A stretch of 64,000 nucleotides of DNA from Halomonas sp. HL-48. Lineage in GTDB: Bacteria > Pseudomonadota > Gammaproteobacteria > Pseudomonadales > Halomonadaceae. Numbering within the stretch: the stretch's first letter is position 1; every line of letters begins with the position of its first letter. The stretch is from NCBI RefSeq assembly GCF_001314875.1, contig NZ_LJZS01000003.1, forward strand, positions 1-64,000, written 5' to 3'. Below are positions 33,215 through 45,400 of the stretch, one piece after another. The notes under the pieces are model-generated. The model was given only the letters and a program-made list of their open reading frames with translations, ran no database searches and was not told the DNA's origin. Position numbers and translations under genes: made by a program.

Positions 33215-34603
33215 ATGCTCGATAGAAACCTCTACCGCAGGAGTACCGGACTTTTGCCAGTTTGCCTGGGCGCTGTCTTCGGGTTAGCTAGTACACCGGC
33301 GTTGAGTGCTGGTTTGCTAGATGTATATGAGATGGCAAAGGAGAACGATCCTCGCTATCAGGAAGAGTTCTACGGTAAGGATGCCACTGATGAGCGCTAC
33401 TACCAGGCGCGCTCTACGCTCCTGCCACAGGTCAATCTAACCGCGACCCGAACGGAGATCAGCCAGGATATTGTGAGTTCCGATAACGAAGAATACGAGA
33501 GTGGCAGCACCTCATACCCGAGTACGAGTTACGGGGCCTCTATTGAGCAATCGATTTACGACTATTCGCGCTGGGCGGCGTTCGACAAGGCGAAGGCCGA
33601 AATCAAACAAGCAGCATCCGAGCTTGAGGTGGCACGACAAGACCTGTTCCTTAGGGTGGCAGAGCGCTATTTTGCGGCGCTTTCACTTTACGAAACCTTG
33701 ACTTATTTACAGTCAGAAAAGAATGAGGTCCAGGCCAACCTTGACGATATCAGTGCGCGATACAACGACGGCTTGGTTCGTGAAGTTGAGCTTCTTGATG
33801 CCGAAGCTCGCTATCAGCAAGTTGATGCCCGCGAGATGGAAGTGGCCAACGAATTGCGTGATGCGCTTGAAGGCCTGGCTGAGATTACTGGAAATCCGCC
33901 CAATACTTTGCAACCCGTGACAAATGAGTTGGAGCTTGAGCGGCCGGATCCAGACTCCGTCGAGGCCTGGGAGGAACTGTCCCAGGAGCGTAGCCCTCGC
34001 CTAAAAGCAGCGTTGCTAGGCACTGACGTGGCATCCGAAGAGCTGAAAGAACGCCGCGGTGGTCATTTGCCCACCCTTGATCTCAATGTTAATTACGAAA
34101 GTGACGACACTGAAGGATCACTGTTTGGTGGTGGAAGTGAAGTCGAGTCACAAGATATCGCCGTGACCCTCAATGTTCCCGTCTACAGTGGCGGCAGCAC
34201 ATCTTCTTCCGTTCGTGAAGGGGAAACCCTAATCAATGCCAGTGACTCGCGGCTTGAGCGAGTTACGCGCGAACTCAATCGTGAGGTGCGCAGCGGTTAT
34301 CAAGGGATCCTCACTTCCATGTCCCGTGAGCGCTCGCTAAAGAAATCGCTGGAGGCCAGCGAGCGAGTGGTTGAGTCCCGGGAAGTTGGTGTGGAATCCG
34401 GCACGACGCCCGTTCTTGATCTGCTGGATGCCGAACGCGATTTATTTTATGCCCGCAGCGAATTGGCCAGCGCCCGCTACGACTACCTGATGAGTATTCT
34501 GAGCCTCAAGCATGCCGCTGGCGTCATCAACGTCGATGACCTTGCGCAAATTGATGAGATGCTGGGGGAGGACGCAGATGTTCTTGCCGTGGGCCAACGC
34601 TGA
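33215..34603 (+). CDS. TolC-family outer membrane channel protein
   Basis: A 462-residue TolC/CyaE-type channel with a signal peptide (about residues 1-31, cleaving after ALSA). Two homologous halves each have beta-strands and long helices: LLDVYEMAKENDPRYQEEFYGKDA opens the first, and EELSQERSPRLKAALLGTDV opens the second. The helical pattern ARYNDGLVREVELLDAEARY and its counterpart VGVESGTTPVLDLLDAERDLFYARSELA is typical of the family. It would form the trimeric outer membrane exit duct. It is the first gene of the operon containing SapC, the giant protein and a HlyD-type adaptor, so it is best read as the dedicated type I-like secretion channel for that protein rather than the partner of the RND pump at 672-4860. 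Confidence 0.9.
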   Translation: MLDRNLYRRSTGLLPVCLGAVFGLASTPALSAGLLDVYEMAKENDPRYQEEFYGKDATDERYYQARSTLLPQVNLTATRTEISQDIVSSDNEEYESGSTSYPSTSYGASIEQSIYDYSRWAAFDKAKAEIKQAASELEVARQDLFLRVAERYFAALSLYETLTYLQSEKNEVQANLDDISARYNDGLVREVELLDAEARYQQVDAREMEVANELRDALEGLAEITGNPPNTLQPVTNELELERPDPDSVEAWEELSQERSPRLKAALLGTDVASEELKERRGGHLPTLDLNVNYESDDTEGSLFGGGSEVESQDIAVTLNVPVYSGGSTSSSVREGETLINASDSRLERVTRELNREVRSGYQGILTSMSRERSLKKSLEASERVVESREVGVESGTTPVLDLLDAERDLFYARSELASARYDYLMSILSLKHAAGVINVDDLAQIDEMLGEDADVLAVGQR

Positions 34604-35519
34604 TACCGGCGAATACGCAGCCGGTAACCAGGCTGCTGAAGCCATTCAGAATTTTCTGAAGGTTCTCGGTGTGCCTCATCTGAGTGAGCGGTCGGTGAAG
34701 TTCAGGCCCGGGCGCTCTTCCAGCCAGCGCTGCCTGTTTAGCGTTCCTGTCGATTTCGAATCTATTGGCATGTTAACTGTGAAGCTCACCATGCTGCTCG
34801 CTGACCTGGGGATGTCCCGCCAGGATGCCGACGAATGCCTGGTCCCGCTCAATACGACTAGCGTTGAAGAAGGGCAACTACCGCATTACCTGCACCTGGG
34901 TGTTGAAGACGACCGCTGCAAAATTTACTGGGAAGAAAAGCGCCCAGAGACGCTGGTAAAGAAAGAGCGGTTCGTGTTGTACCGGGCCTGGAAGTGGCGA
35001 GTCGGCGAGTCAGTGGCGCGTTCAGATTACGTGATGCTGACAACGGCGCAGGCAGCACGCCAAGCAATTGAAATAGAGCTTTCCTTAGAACCGATATCCC
35101 CACTGCACGATCTGCTCGAGCAATTACAGGTCAGCTTTGCCTTGGCACAAGAACCATGGCCGCCGCTGACCGTGCGAATCGAAGAGATTCAGGATGGCCA
35201 ACCAACCGGCCGCAACTCACTCAATGTGCATTTACATCGTGCGTCGCTTCCCCTAGGCACCGTGGCCGGCACGATGTTTTCACTCGCTCGAGACTGGCAG
35301 TCGACGTCTCGTGACAGCGTGATTGCCTGGATGGCGAACCATGGCAACGAAGTACTCAGCAATCTTTCGTTTGGTCGCGATGAAAATGACCAACCGTTTG
35401 TGACCTGTTACCACGGCGCGAGACGTCATCACCCCGAGAAATCTGATGCTGTTCAACGCAGCGATCGTATTGCGGGCCATTCCCAACACGCCCGGAAACG
35501 ATCAATTCCAACCGCCTGA
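34578..35519 (+). CDS. Unrecognised protein of the giant-protein secretion operon
   Basis: A 313-residue soluble, probably cytoplasmic protein with no signal peptide or membrane helix. ATG 34578 (MFLPWANADTGEYAAGN) has GGGGAGGA 6 nt upstream and lies inside the end of the TolC gene, overlapping it by 26 nt. By eye it consists of two related halves (about 45-125 and 200-295), each strand, two helices, then two strands: LFSVPVDF to LHLGVEDDRCKIYWEE, and SLNVHLHR to LSFGRDENDQPFVTCY. I do not recognise the family. The repeat pattern loosely recalls alpha-beta-beta-alpha barrel proteins, but that is speculation. Its place between channel, SapC and substrate suggests a dedicated chaperone or modifying role for the giant protein. 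Confidence 0.8.
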   Translation: MFLPWANADTGEYAAGNQAAEAIQNFLKVLGVPHLSERSVKFRPGRSSSQRCLFSVPVDFESIGMLTVKLTMLLADLGMSRQDADECLVPLNTTSVEEGQLPHYLHLGVEDDRCKIYWEEKRPETLVKKERFVLYRAWKWRVGESVARSDYVMLTTAQAARQAIEIELSLEPISPLHDLLEQLQVSFALAQEPWPPLTVRIEEIQDGQPTGRNSLNVHLHRASLPLGTVAGTMFSLARDWQSTSRDSVIAWMANHGNEVLSNLSFGRDENDQPFVTCYHGARRHHPEKSDAVQRSDRIAGHSQHARKRSIPTA

Positions 35520-35543
35520 CACCACACTTTTTAGGAGACAACA

Positions 35544-36386
35544 ATGGCGACGCAACTACTTATTTACCGCAATGTTCAGCCTATCACTCGTGACAAGCAT
35601 GGCGAGCTCTATCTGAAAGCAGGTAAAGACTTCGTTTTTGCAAAAGAGGTCAATTCGGTCCCCCTCATGGCCGCGGAGTTTCCTGCGGCTGCCAGTGATC
35701 TGCCGATTGTTTTCACCGATGCCGATGATGGGGTGCTCCCTGTTGCTGTATTAGGCATTGAGCGGGACGTCAACCTGATGGTCGACGACGATAACCGTTG
35801 GCAAGGTGAGTATGTACCGGCTTTCTTCCGTCGCTACCCCTTTGTGTTCGCCTCATCTGCCGAAGGCAAGACCTTTACGTTGTGTGTCGATGAAGATTAC
35901 GAAGGGCTGAATAGTGAAGGGCGTGGCGAACGCCTGTTCGATGCGGACGGCGAACAGACTCAGTATCTCTCCAGAGTACTGTCATTTCTGCAGGACTATC
36001 AGGCGCATTTCCAACGCACGCGTGCTTTCTGCCGCCGGCTGGTCGAGTTGGATCTTCTCGAGTCAGTAGAGGCGCAGGTTCGCCTGCCGGAAGGTGGCCG
36101 CCGCACATTGACTGGCTTCAAGTCGATTAATCGCAAAAAGCTTAAAGAACTCTCTGCAGAACAGTTGCAAACACTGGTTGGCAACGACGAGTTGGAGTTG
36201 ATGTATATCCATTTGCAGTCAATGCGTAATTTCTCTCGTCTGACTCGGTTGGCGCGTGGTGGTGCCGCTCTTGATTCCCAAACCAAACCGGATCCTGCCA
36301 CTGACGATGACACTTCGACCGATGAGGCAGCGCAGACCGGCAATGCCGCTTCAAGCGATCAGAGTACCGATACGTTATTGCATTGA
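35544..36386 (+). CDS. SapC-family protein
   Basis: A 280-residue SapC-domain protein (residues about 10-235): VQPITRDKHGELYLKAGKDFVFAKE, NSVPLMAAEFPAAASDLPIVF, ALLGLE-type AVLGIERDVNLMVDDDNRWQGEYVPAFFRRYPFVF, and the closing LKELSAEQLQTLVGNDELELMYIHLQSMRNFSRL. The tail is acidic and low-complexity. It lacks a signal peptide. The family is named from Campylobacter fetus, where sapC lies beside the type I secretion genes for the S-layer protein; its molecular function is unknown. AGGAG sits 6 nt before ATG 35544. The gene follows the unknown protein by 24 bp and precedes the giant gene by 56 bp, which supports a conserved link between SapC and secreted surface proteins. Confidence 0.9.
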   Translation: MATQLLIYRNVQPITRDKHGELYLKAGKDFVFAKEVNSVPLMAAEFPAAASDLPIVFTDADDGVLPVAVLGIERDVNLMVDDDNRWQGEYVPAFFRRYPFVFASSAEGKTFTLCVDEDYEGLNSEGRGERLFDADGEQTQYLSRVLSFLQDYQAHFQRTRAFCRRLVELDLLESVEAQVRLPEGGRRTLTGFKSINRKKLKELSAEQLQTLVGNDELELMYIHLQSMRNFSRLTRLARGGAALDSQTKPDPATDDDTSTDEAAQTGNAASSDQSTDTLLH

Positions 36387-36442
36387 TTCCGATAACACCC
36401 TCGCTTATCGAAATCATCTTTCTTGTTGATTAGGAGTTAACC

Positions 36443-39400
36443 ATGAGTCGCTCATTCCGCCCCCTCCGGAAGCCACTCTCGAAGCTAATTGCACGCCTGT
36501 CTCGTCGTAATAGACAGCCCGTGCGCGCCATGGCAGAACGCTCGGCGTTTCTCTTCGAAGGGCTTGAGCCGCGCATGTTGCTCTCCGCCGACCCGATAAG
36601 CGTTACCGCAGGCAGTGCCGCGGATATGGAAGTGCGGGTCGTCGAGCAAGACAACGAGAAGATGGTTCAGGTTGTCGACCGCAACGGTGAGAGTGAAGAC
36701 GGTAGCGATCAGGTCATGGGAGAAGAAAAGCTTGATGACCTGAAGGACCTAAACGATAGCGAGGGTGATATACAGATTGAGGGCAGTGACGATGACGACA
36801 CACTGTCGTTTGCCGACTCTGTACTGGAAGATGCCAACGACCTTCTGATTACCTTCGATGCGGGTGATGGCAATGACACCCTGGATACGACGAACAGTGA
36901 GGGGCTGTTTGTCGATTTTATAGGGGGTGAAGATGAAGACTATCAGGACAGAGTAGTTGGCGATGATACGTCTGGGTCGCTGTGGACGATAGATGGAGAG
37001 GGTACAGGCCACAACGGCGATGCCAACGATAAAGGCAATGTTACCTTCAGTGAAACAGAAGCCGTCGACGCATCTGCAGGGAATAGCCAAGGGCTGCACA
37101 GCGACATAGACGAGAACAGCCTTGATGTTTGGCAGGCTAATGACGAAGAAAATGTCGCTATTGCCAACGTCACGCTTGAAGGTATCGATAAACTGTTCGG
37201 CAGTGATAGTTCCACGTTGAGTTATGAGGAATACACCGAAGGCGCGACGGTTGATCTTGATGCCGGTGAGGCCAGCGGTTTTAGCAGCATAAGTGGCTTC
37301 CGGGATCTGATCGGTTCTGATGGCGATGATGTTCTTGTTGGTAACAACAATGATAATCGTATCGACGGTGGCAAAGGCTCCAACCTATTGATTTCGGTTG
37401 GTGGAGAGGACGAGTTCACAAGCCATGATGACGCCGATGATTCTTACTTGATCGATCGTGAAAACGTCGATATCACCCTGAAGGATCGGGATCCTGAGGA
37501 CAGTTCCGCTGGAGCCCGGATAGACGTGGGCGATGATGCGATCGAGTATGACGCGCACCCCACCGAGATCATCCTCGGTGGCACTGGTAGTAATCAAACG
37601 CTGGATGCTTCGGGGTACAGCCTGGGTGGTGTGACCTTCCAGCTTCGTGGTGAAGGCGTGGACGCCATCGGCTCCGAGAAGGATGATCTCTTCGTTCTGT
37701 CGGCGGGTGATGGACACGGCGGTACCATCGAAGGGAATGGCGATGGTGATGAAGGGGACATGATTCAGCTCGAGGCCAATGTGGATATGACATTGGATGA
37801 TGAGGGGCTGGTAGTAGGTGAAGCCAATGATCCCGCTTACACATTTAAGGATGATATTGAACTTGCCACGCTGATTGGCGGCGACGGTAATAACACCCTG
37901 GATGCCCAGGAATTCTCTGGCGATGCACGCCTGGAAGGCCGTGGTGGTAACGATACATTGCTCGGTGGCAGCGGCAACGACCTGCTTGATGGCGGTGCCG
38001 GTAACGATTCACTGGAAGGTAACGATGGCGACGACGTTCTGTTCGGCAATGCCGGTGATAACGATCTAACCGGGGGCGACGGTGACGATACCGTCATGGG
38101 TATCACTGATGGCTGGGCGGACCTCGACAACGGTAGGCTGAAATATACCGATCAGCTCGAAGAGCAGACCCTCAGCTGGGATGGTGATGCTGAGGAAACG
38201 GTAGAGTTTCATTTCGATGAAGAGGTCAGCGAGATCGACTTGACCGCCAATGCTGAAGCGCTAGAAATGCAGCGTGCCATTGAGAGCATAGATGGTGTCG
38301 GTGAGGGTAACGTCCAGGTCTCAAGATCCTTTACTGAAGATGACAATGGCCATCATGAATCGGTCGACTGGACCGTGCGTTTCGTTGGCAAGTTTGCTGA
38401 AGAAGAGTCCGATTTGGCGCTACTGGGGGTGGCGGCAGCGGGAGCAGGCGCGCAAGCTGATTCTTTCCGCCAGGTAAAAGAAGACAATCGTCAAAAGCGC
38501 CGCATTGGCACCGATACGCTCAGAGACAACTTTAGTGATGCCGTTCTGCAGTCTGATGGTGGCGATGTCGTGCTCGATGCCAGCGACTTTGAAAACAGTG
38601 CCTATCTTGAAGGCGGAGGCGGCCAAGACACCCTGATCGGCGGCCAGGGCGAGAATGAAATCAATGCCATAGGTGGAGATAATACCCTAATCGCGGGTGC
38701 CGGTGAGAACACCATTACTGGCGGTACCGGCGAAGACGCCTTGCGGCTGGATTTGGCGGATGACATCTCAGACGTCACTCTTGACGGTGAGACGTTTACG
38801 CTGACTGACACTAGCGACAAAGACACTATCTCAAACTACGAAGGTATCGATAGCCTTGCCATTCTGGTGGATGAAAGTAGTGACCGCGATGTCGAGGTCG
38901 ATGCCAGTGGTTATACGGGGACCGATAGTTCGACGGCACTGGCCGATGTGATGTCGGCTGAAGATTTCGAAACAGTGTTCTCGGCGGAGGACAGTGGACA
39001 GACTATCGACGATGACAGCAGTGAGCTTCAGGGCGCGCTATCACTGGATGTCACCTTAAGCGATGGTGGTACCTCGACGGTTGCATTGGACAGTGCACGT
39101 ACACTGGGTGACCTCGTCGACATTTTCGACGCTATCGAGGGCATTGAATCGCGCATTGATCGTGCCGAGGGACGCTGGATTGTAGAGGATACTACCAGCG
39201 GCGATGGAAATTTAAGCGTTGATCTTCCTTCCGGTTCGGCAGTGAAAACGCTGGCCGATGCGCTTGGCATGTCGATAAACGATGCCAACGATACTTGGCA
39301 AAGTGATGCCCTTCAGGCGAGCGGCGTCGATATGCAGATGCTGGGTAGCGGTACTTATACCTTGACCGGCACCGATGATGACGATCACTTTGAACTTAGT

Positions 39401-42400
39401 GGAGCCGCTAATCACGATATTAGTGGTGGAAAGGGAAGCGACACCCTGATTGTGGCCCACGATGGTGATATGACGTTAGGAGACGGTGAACTGGCGTTCA
39501 ACCCTGATCCCGATGAAGACAATCCGGTCACCACTTACAGTGGCATCAACATCGCCGATTTGTCGCTCAGCGACACTGCTGACGGGGCAACCCTTGACGC
39601 AGAGAATTTCGGCGGTGAGTCGCTGCGTCTGGGGATATCGTCGAAAGGCGAGTTGATAGGCTCAGACGTGGCCGCGACGGACTTTGATATCGATATCACG
39701 GATCTGTCTGCCGATGCGGTCGATGTCACCGTCAACAATGACCAGAGCCAAGTGACCTCAATGGACAGCTCGTCAAACGACGAGAAGGTCAATGATCTGT
39801 CTGCGTTTGATGCCGTCAATACGGTTGGAGAGGATGCTGATCTGATCTATGCGTGGTCAGACGACGTGACGTTAGATGCCACGGAAACCGGCCTCGACCA
39901 GGACATAACGCTGAAGGCCACTGGCACACTAACCTTGGATGGTGCAGAACTAGGTACGGACGGTAGCGATGTCGGTATCACGCTTGATGCCTATGGTGTC
40001 CAAGTGCTGGATTCCAACATTGAGACTGCCGGTGGGGATTTTACTGCCAAGGCAAGTGAAATTCTGATTGGCGAAGGGTCGGTGATTAACGCAGGCGACG
40101 GTGATATTGACCTCCATGCCCAACCTACCGGCTTTCTTAATGGCACACCGGCGAATGGCTTTGTTGACGTCGGCTACTTCGATCTATCCGTCGATATCGG
40201 TGAAGCTGAGCTGTCCGCTCGAGACATTACGATCGACGCGCGGGTGATCGATCCCGATCGCTCGCTTTACAAGTTAGATACCGGCAACGCCATCATTGAT
40301 GGAGGTGCCAATTCAACACTAGATTTTATGGAAGGGCTTTCGCTGTTCGGCAGCATTTCCACGTTGATTGCCGATACGTCGATCAATATCGGTAGTGATG
40401 CTGTGCTTGACGCAGAACGGGATATCGATATCGACGGAGAGATCGAACTCTCGGCCAAGGTTTCCCCCGACAAGGCCATTGTTATTGGTGTCTCAGTGAG
40501 CACTTTGATTGCACGCTCAAATATCGATATTAGCGGCACACTGGAAGCGGGTGATTGGGATGACCCAAGTAGTGCGCCAGGTGATATTACGATCCATTCC
40601 AGTGTGGATAGCACCCAGTCAGTTTCTGCTGCTCCGGACGGCAAAGGTGGATTTGCCGGTTCGGCTGCGGTCAGCGTGTTAATTACTGAATCGCGTGCAA
40701 TGGTAAGAGATAGTGCAAGCCTTCAGGCTGCGGGCGATGTCGAGGTTGATGCCCAGACAGTGGATCGAAATAACACCGCAGCTAAATCTGCATCCAAGAA
40801 AGGCAAAGTTGGTATCGCCGCGGCTATTAACGTCGAAAACGGCACCACTGAAGCGCAACTCGCGGGTGATGTCGATGCGTATGGCGACGTTATCGTCAAT
40901 GCCGAGACCCGTAAGGAAAGTATTTCAGGCTCTTATTTTTCCTATATACCCAAGACGTCGAACGGAGTCTCCGCAACAGCCGGCACAGCTCCCATCGGTC
41001 CGTCGGGACTGGTCGAAGGGTTGGAAAAGAGCAAGGACAAAGCAGTAAGCAAAGTTAAGGAAGCGCCTTTCGCACCCATCAAAGACAAAATCGGTGAATG
41101 GGCCGGTCAGCTTAGTGAAAAACTAAAAATTGATCAGCTGGGGAAGAAGCTTTCCAGTGGTAAAAACGGTGAATCCGTCGATCTGGCGGCTGCCGTGGCG
41201 GTATCTGTTGATATCAATGATGCAGATGCCCGTCTCGGTTCGGATGGCAACACACGCACGAGTATTGATGCGCAAGGTGATATCCAGGTTGATGCCGTAA
41301 GTAGTCATCGCCCGAGCGTCAATGCGTCGGGGTCTGCCGCTAAGGACGACTCGGCTGGCAAAAGCAAAAGTAGTAACCCGGTTTCCAGCAAAACGACCTC
41401 TTCTTTATTGAATGGACGCGATACCAGTGCCTCAGCGAACGGGGACACGAAGGATAAAGCTGAGGATAGCGACGATGACGATAAACCCGATGAGGACGCG
41501 AAGGTAGCGGTATCCGGGGCTGTCAGTGTTGGCTATCTCGATAATCATGCCCATGCCGACGTTATGGGCAATGTTGATATGAACGCTGACGAGGCGATTT
41601 CTGTTAATGCCGAAAGCCTGAATGAAGTTGACCTTGGTAGTGTTTTTGGTGCCAACCTCTACTCTTCCATCAAGGAGTTTTTTGAGGATGACGAGGAAAA
41701 CGTCGATCACCTGAGTGCCGATGGGAAAGCCTCGCTTGATGACGGTGAAACCGTCCTGGTGGATAAGGATCATAGTGCTGGCGGTGAAGCGGGGAATGTC
41801 TATAAGTTCTCAGGAGATGACAGCCCCAATATTGAGCTGAGCAATGAGGATTTTGATAACAAAGGCCGCTGGGAAAAACTTGGCACCCCTCTTGAACAGC
41901 AAATTCCAGACCTGATCTCTACCATTTCCGGTTATCTCACCAGCAATTTTGGGCTTAACAGCAGCTTTGACAGTTGGACACAAGCGACGGCTTCAGGAAA
42001 GAAACTGGCGATTGCCGGTGCGGCCAATGTGTTCCTGTTGAATCAGGACAGTGATGCGCGAGTTCGCGATGGTGCCACTGTCAATCTGGGTGATGATGCT
42101 GACGTAAATGTTGACGAGATCGACCCTCTGGATGGGCAGGATGTCTCTGTCACGTCACGAAGCGCGAATGATCTTTTTACGGCTGTCGGCAATCTTCAGC
42201 TTCCCGGTATCGGCGGAGCCGGTGAGTTCAGTAAAAAATGGAAAGATGCCCTCATTCAGGAACCTGGGCTTGGTAGTACATCAGATGGTTCAGCTATTGG
42301 TGCTGCCTTAACAGCAAATGTCCTGGGTAGCCATTCTTCTGCAAACATTGAATCCGGCGTGGATCTCGTCGCTAACAGTCTAGACGTCACGGCCGACAAC

Positions 42401-45400
42401 GGAAGCCTGGCTCTAGGGATCGGTGCGTCCGGTGGCAAGGCCGAGAAAGTCGGCTTTAACGCTTCGGCGGTGGCTAACGTTGTTCAAAACGAAACTTACG
42501 CCACGCTTGGTAATGACGTGTCCATGCATATTGGCGATGGCAGTGTGGGTGACGACAGCGATAACCCTGCACTGCGTGTAAATGCCAATGACGATAGCTA
42601 CTTGATTAACCTTGTTGGTGGTATTGCCAAGGGAGGTTCGGTTGGTATCGGGGCCTCGGTGGGCATCACGGTGCTTGAACGTGACACACATGCCACTGTT
42701 GGTTTCCTAAGCGATGATCAAAACGGGTCGCTGGGCTCGCTCACGATTGATGGTGATCTGGAAGTTACCTCCAATAATGGTGGTGTCGTTGTCGATCTTG
42801 CCATAGCAGGGGCCGGTGCCGGTGGGAAATCCAGCCAGTCTGCATCAGGCGGTGGCAGCGATTCCGGCGCGGTGCCTAATAACCAGGCGAATAGCGACCA
42901 AGCTACCGGTGATCTACAGGGTAAGCTTGGCCAAAGCGGCGGTGGTGGAGGCCAGAGCAAAAGTGGTGTCGGCCTTGCAGGCTCAGTAATAGTGCATATC
43001 GGTAACGACAACACCTCAGCGACCGTCCGTGGTTTCGATGCGATTGACGTCGAAGGTGCCACGTCAGTGGCCGCCAATGACGATACCCATCTCGGAGTGC
43101 TTGCCGGTGGGGGTGCGCTCTCGCAGGGAAGCAGTAGCTCCAGTGTGGCCGTTGCTGGTGCCGCCGCTATTGTCGTTCAGGAGGGAGCAACTGAGGCTAT
43201 CGTCGATAACGTGGCTGCGTTCAATACCAAAGGGTTGGGAATCAACGCCGAGCGGTCTGGTTGGAGTGTCGTCTCAGCCGCAGCCATTGCGATTTCCACC
43301 AGCCAGAAAGGTACTGGCGTTTCTGGATCGGCAAGTTCGCTTGTTTCGCTACGCTCCGTCAATGCACGACTGTTGACGATTGATGAGGGAACGCTCGGGG
43401 AGCTCAACATCAATGCCCGTGATGCTGCTAACAGCATCCTGGTGGCAGGCGCAGTATCCGCGGGTGGCCAGGCAGGCGTAGGTGGGGCAGCGACAGTTTC
43501 TTATATTGAGCACGATATTAAGGCAACGGTCGACTCACTGGGCAGCGATTGGGGTGAAGGCGAAGACCCTGACATACGCGTTGATGAACTGCAGGTGGCA
43601 GCAGATAGTGATTCTTTAGTGGTGTCACTTGTCGGTTCTGCCGGCGTCTCATATGGCAGTTCAGGGGCTGGTCTAGCGGGAACTGTCGGCGTCAATATTG
43701 TTGCCAACGAGACGGAAGCACGCGTTGATGATGCCTACCTCGCATTAACAGATGACGCTGGAGATGTGTCGGTAGCCGCCAACGACCAAGCAAGTATTTG
43801 GGCGCTTTCTGGAGCCTTAGGCGCCGGTGGGAGCGTTGGCCTTGGTGCAGGTATTTCGCTTAACTCAATCGGTCAGCCCTGGAGTTCCGAGCGGGGACAC
43901 AATACAGAAGCCTTAGTGCAAAACAGTCGCTTGGAAGGGGCTGGAAACACAAGTGTGTCCGCCACAAGCACTGGTCTTATTAATGCGATTGCTATCGGCG
44001 TTGGTGCCAGTGAAAAAGTAGCGGGTGCAGGCAGTGTGGCGGCAAACCTGATCGATAAGGAATTAAAAGCACACACCGTTAATACGCGCTTGGAAAATGT
44101 TGGGGGGAATGTTGGCGTCATTGCCAATGATAGAACCCAACTGATTTCTCTTGCCGGCGCCGCTGCGGGTGCTGGCGAAGTGGCGATCGCTGGAAGTGTT
44201 GGGGTGAACTTCGTAACCAATAATCAAGTCGCCCGCATAGATGGCGGGGTTATTGATGCCGGTGGCGATGTGCTAGTGGATTCTGCTTCAGACACCGTGT
44301 TGGTGTCGGTGGCGTTTGGTGGGGCCGCAGCCAGCACGGTCGGTTTGGCGGGTGCCATTACGGTCAACACCATCGCGGGTCAGACATTGGCAGATGTGAC
44401 AGGCGGCGCGCAGATTAATAGCGGCGAAGATATTACCGTTCAGTCTGAAGACAATAGCCGCGTGGTCGTCGTGGCCTTAGGGGCAGCAGGTGCTGGTACT
44501 GTGGCCGGCGGTGTTTCGGCCAGCACCACTCAACTGGATAATGCCATCCTTTCGCGCGTTGATAATGCTGACCTCAGTGCCAGTGGTGATATCACTGTTC
44601 AGGCTGGACTGGCTGATGACGATGAACGGGGTGAGTTCGATCTCGCCAGTGCCGGTGTCGATGTCGACTTGGCCAGTTATGGCACTAGTGAAGACAGTGA
44701 TGACGCCGAAAAAGATGAAGAAGGCGATGCGGGGCTGGCAGCACGCGATACCGATGACATCGACATGTCGGCGGGTGTGATCAACATCAGTTTCGCCGGT
44801 GCCGGTGGCGGCACGGCAGCGGGTGCTGGTGCTGTGGGGCTCAACTGGTTGCGCAACTCCGTGCGCGCCGAGGTCTCGGGCGGCAGCAAAATCATAGCTG
44901 GCAACGATATCAGCGTCGAGGCCAATGACAAATCAGCATTGCTTAACTTTGCCTTCGGTATTGCTGGCGGGGGCACTGTTGCAGGTGGTGCAGCGATCTC
45001 TTTCAACTATATAGGCGGCGACCCTAGTAACCCTTCCCGCAGTCTGCAGTCCGAGCAGGATGATACCGATACCTCGCAAGATCTGTTTATGGCCGACAGC
45101 GAGGCAGAAGATCAAGTTGATTTCACCATCGGTGAGGTCGCTGCAGTGGTTGATGGATCAACGCTAGATGCCGGTAATGATGTCGTTGTCGATGCTCAGG
45201 CCGAGAGCATGCTGATTAACTTCACTGCCGGGGGTTCGGCAGGCGGAACGGTCGCCCTATCAGGCTCGATCGGCATCAATTTCATCAAGCACCAAGTTAA
45301 CGCGGAAATAAGCGGCGGTGCTGATGTTGAGGGTCAAAGTATCAAGGTGATCGCAGGGCTTGCACCGATTTCCATCAATGTGGCTGGTGCGGCAAGTGGA

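Noticed and set aside
33215..34603. TolC gene as outer membrane partner of the RND pump at 672-4860
   Set aside because: It is 28 kb away, on the other strand, and tightly embedded in the giant-protein operon. Sharing is possible but not indicated.
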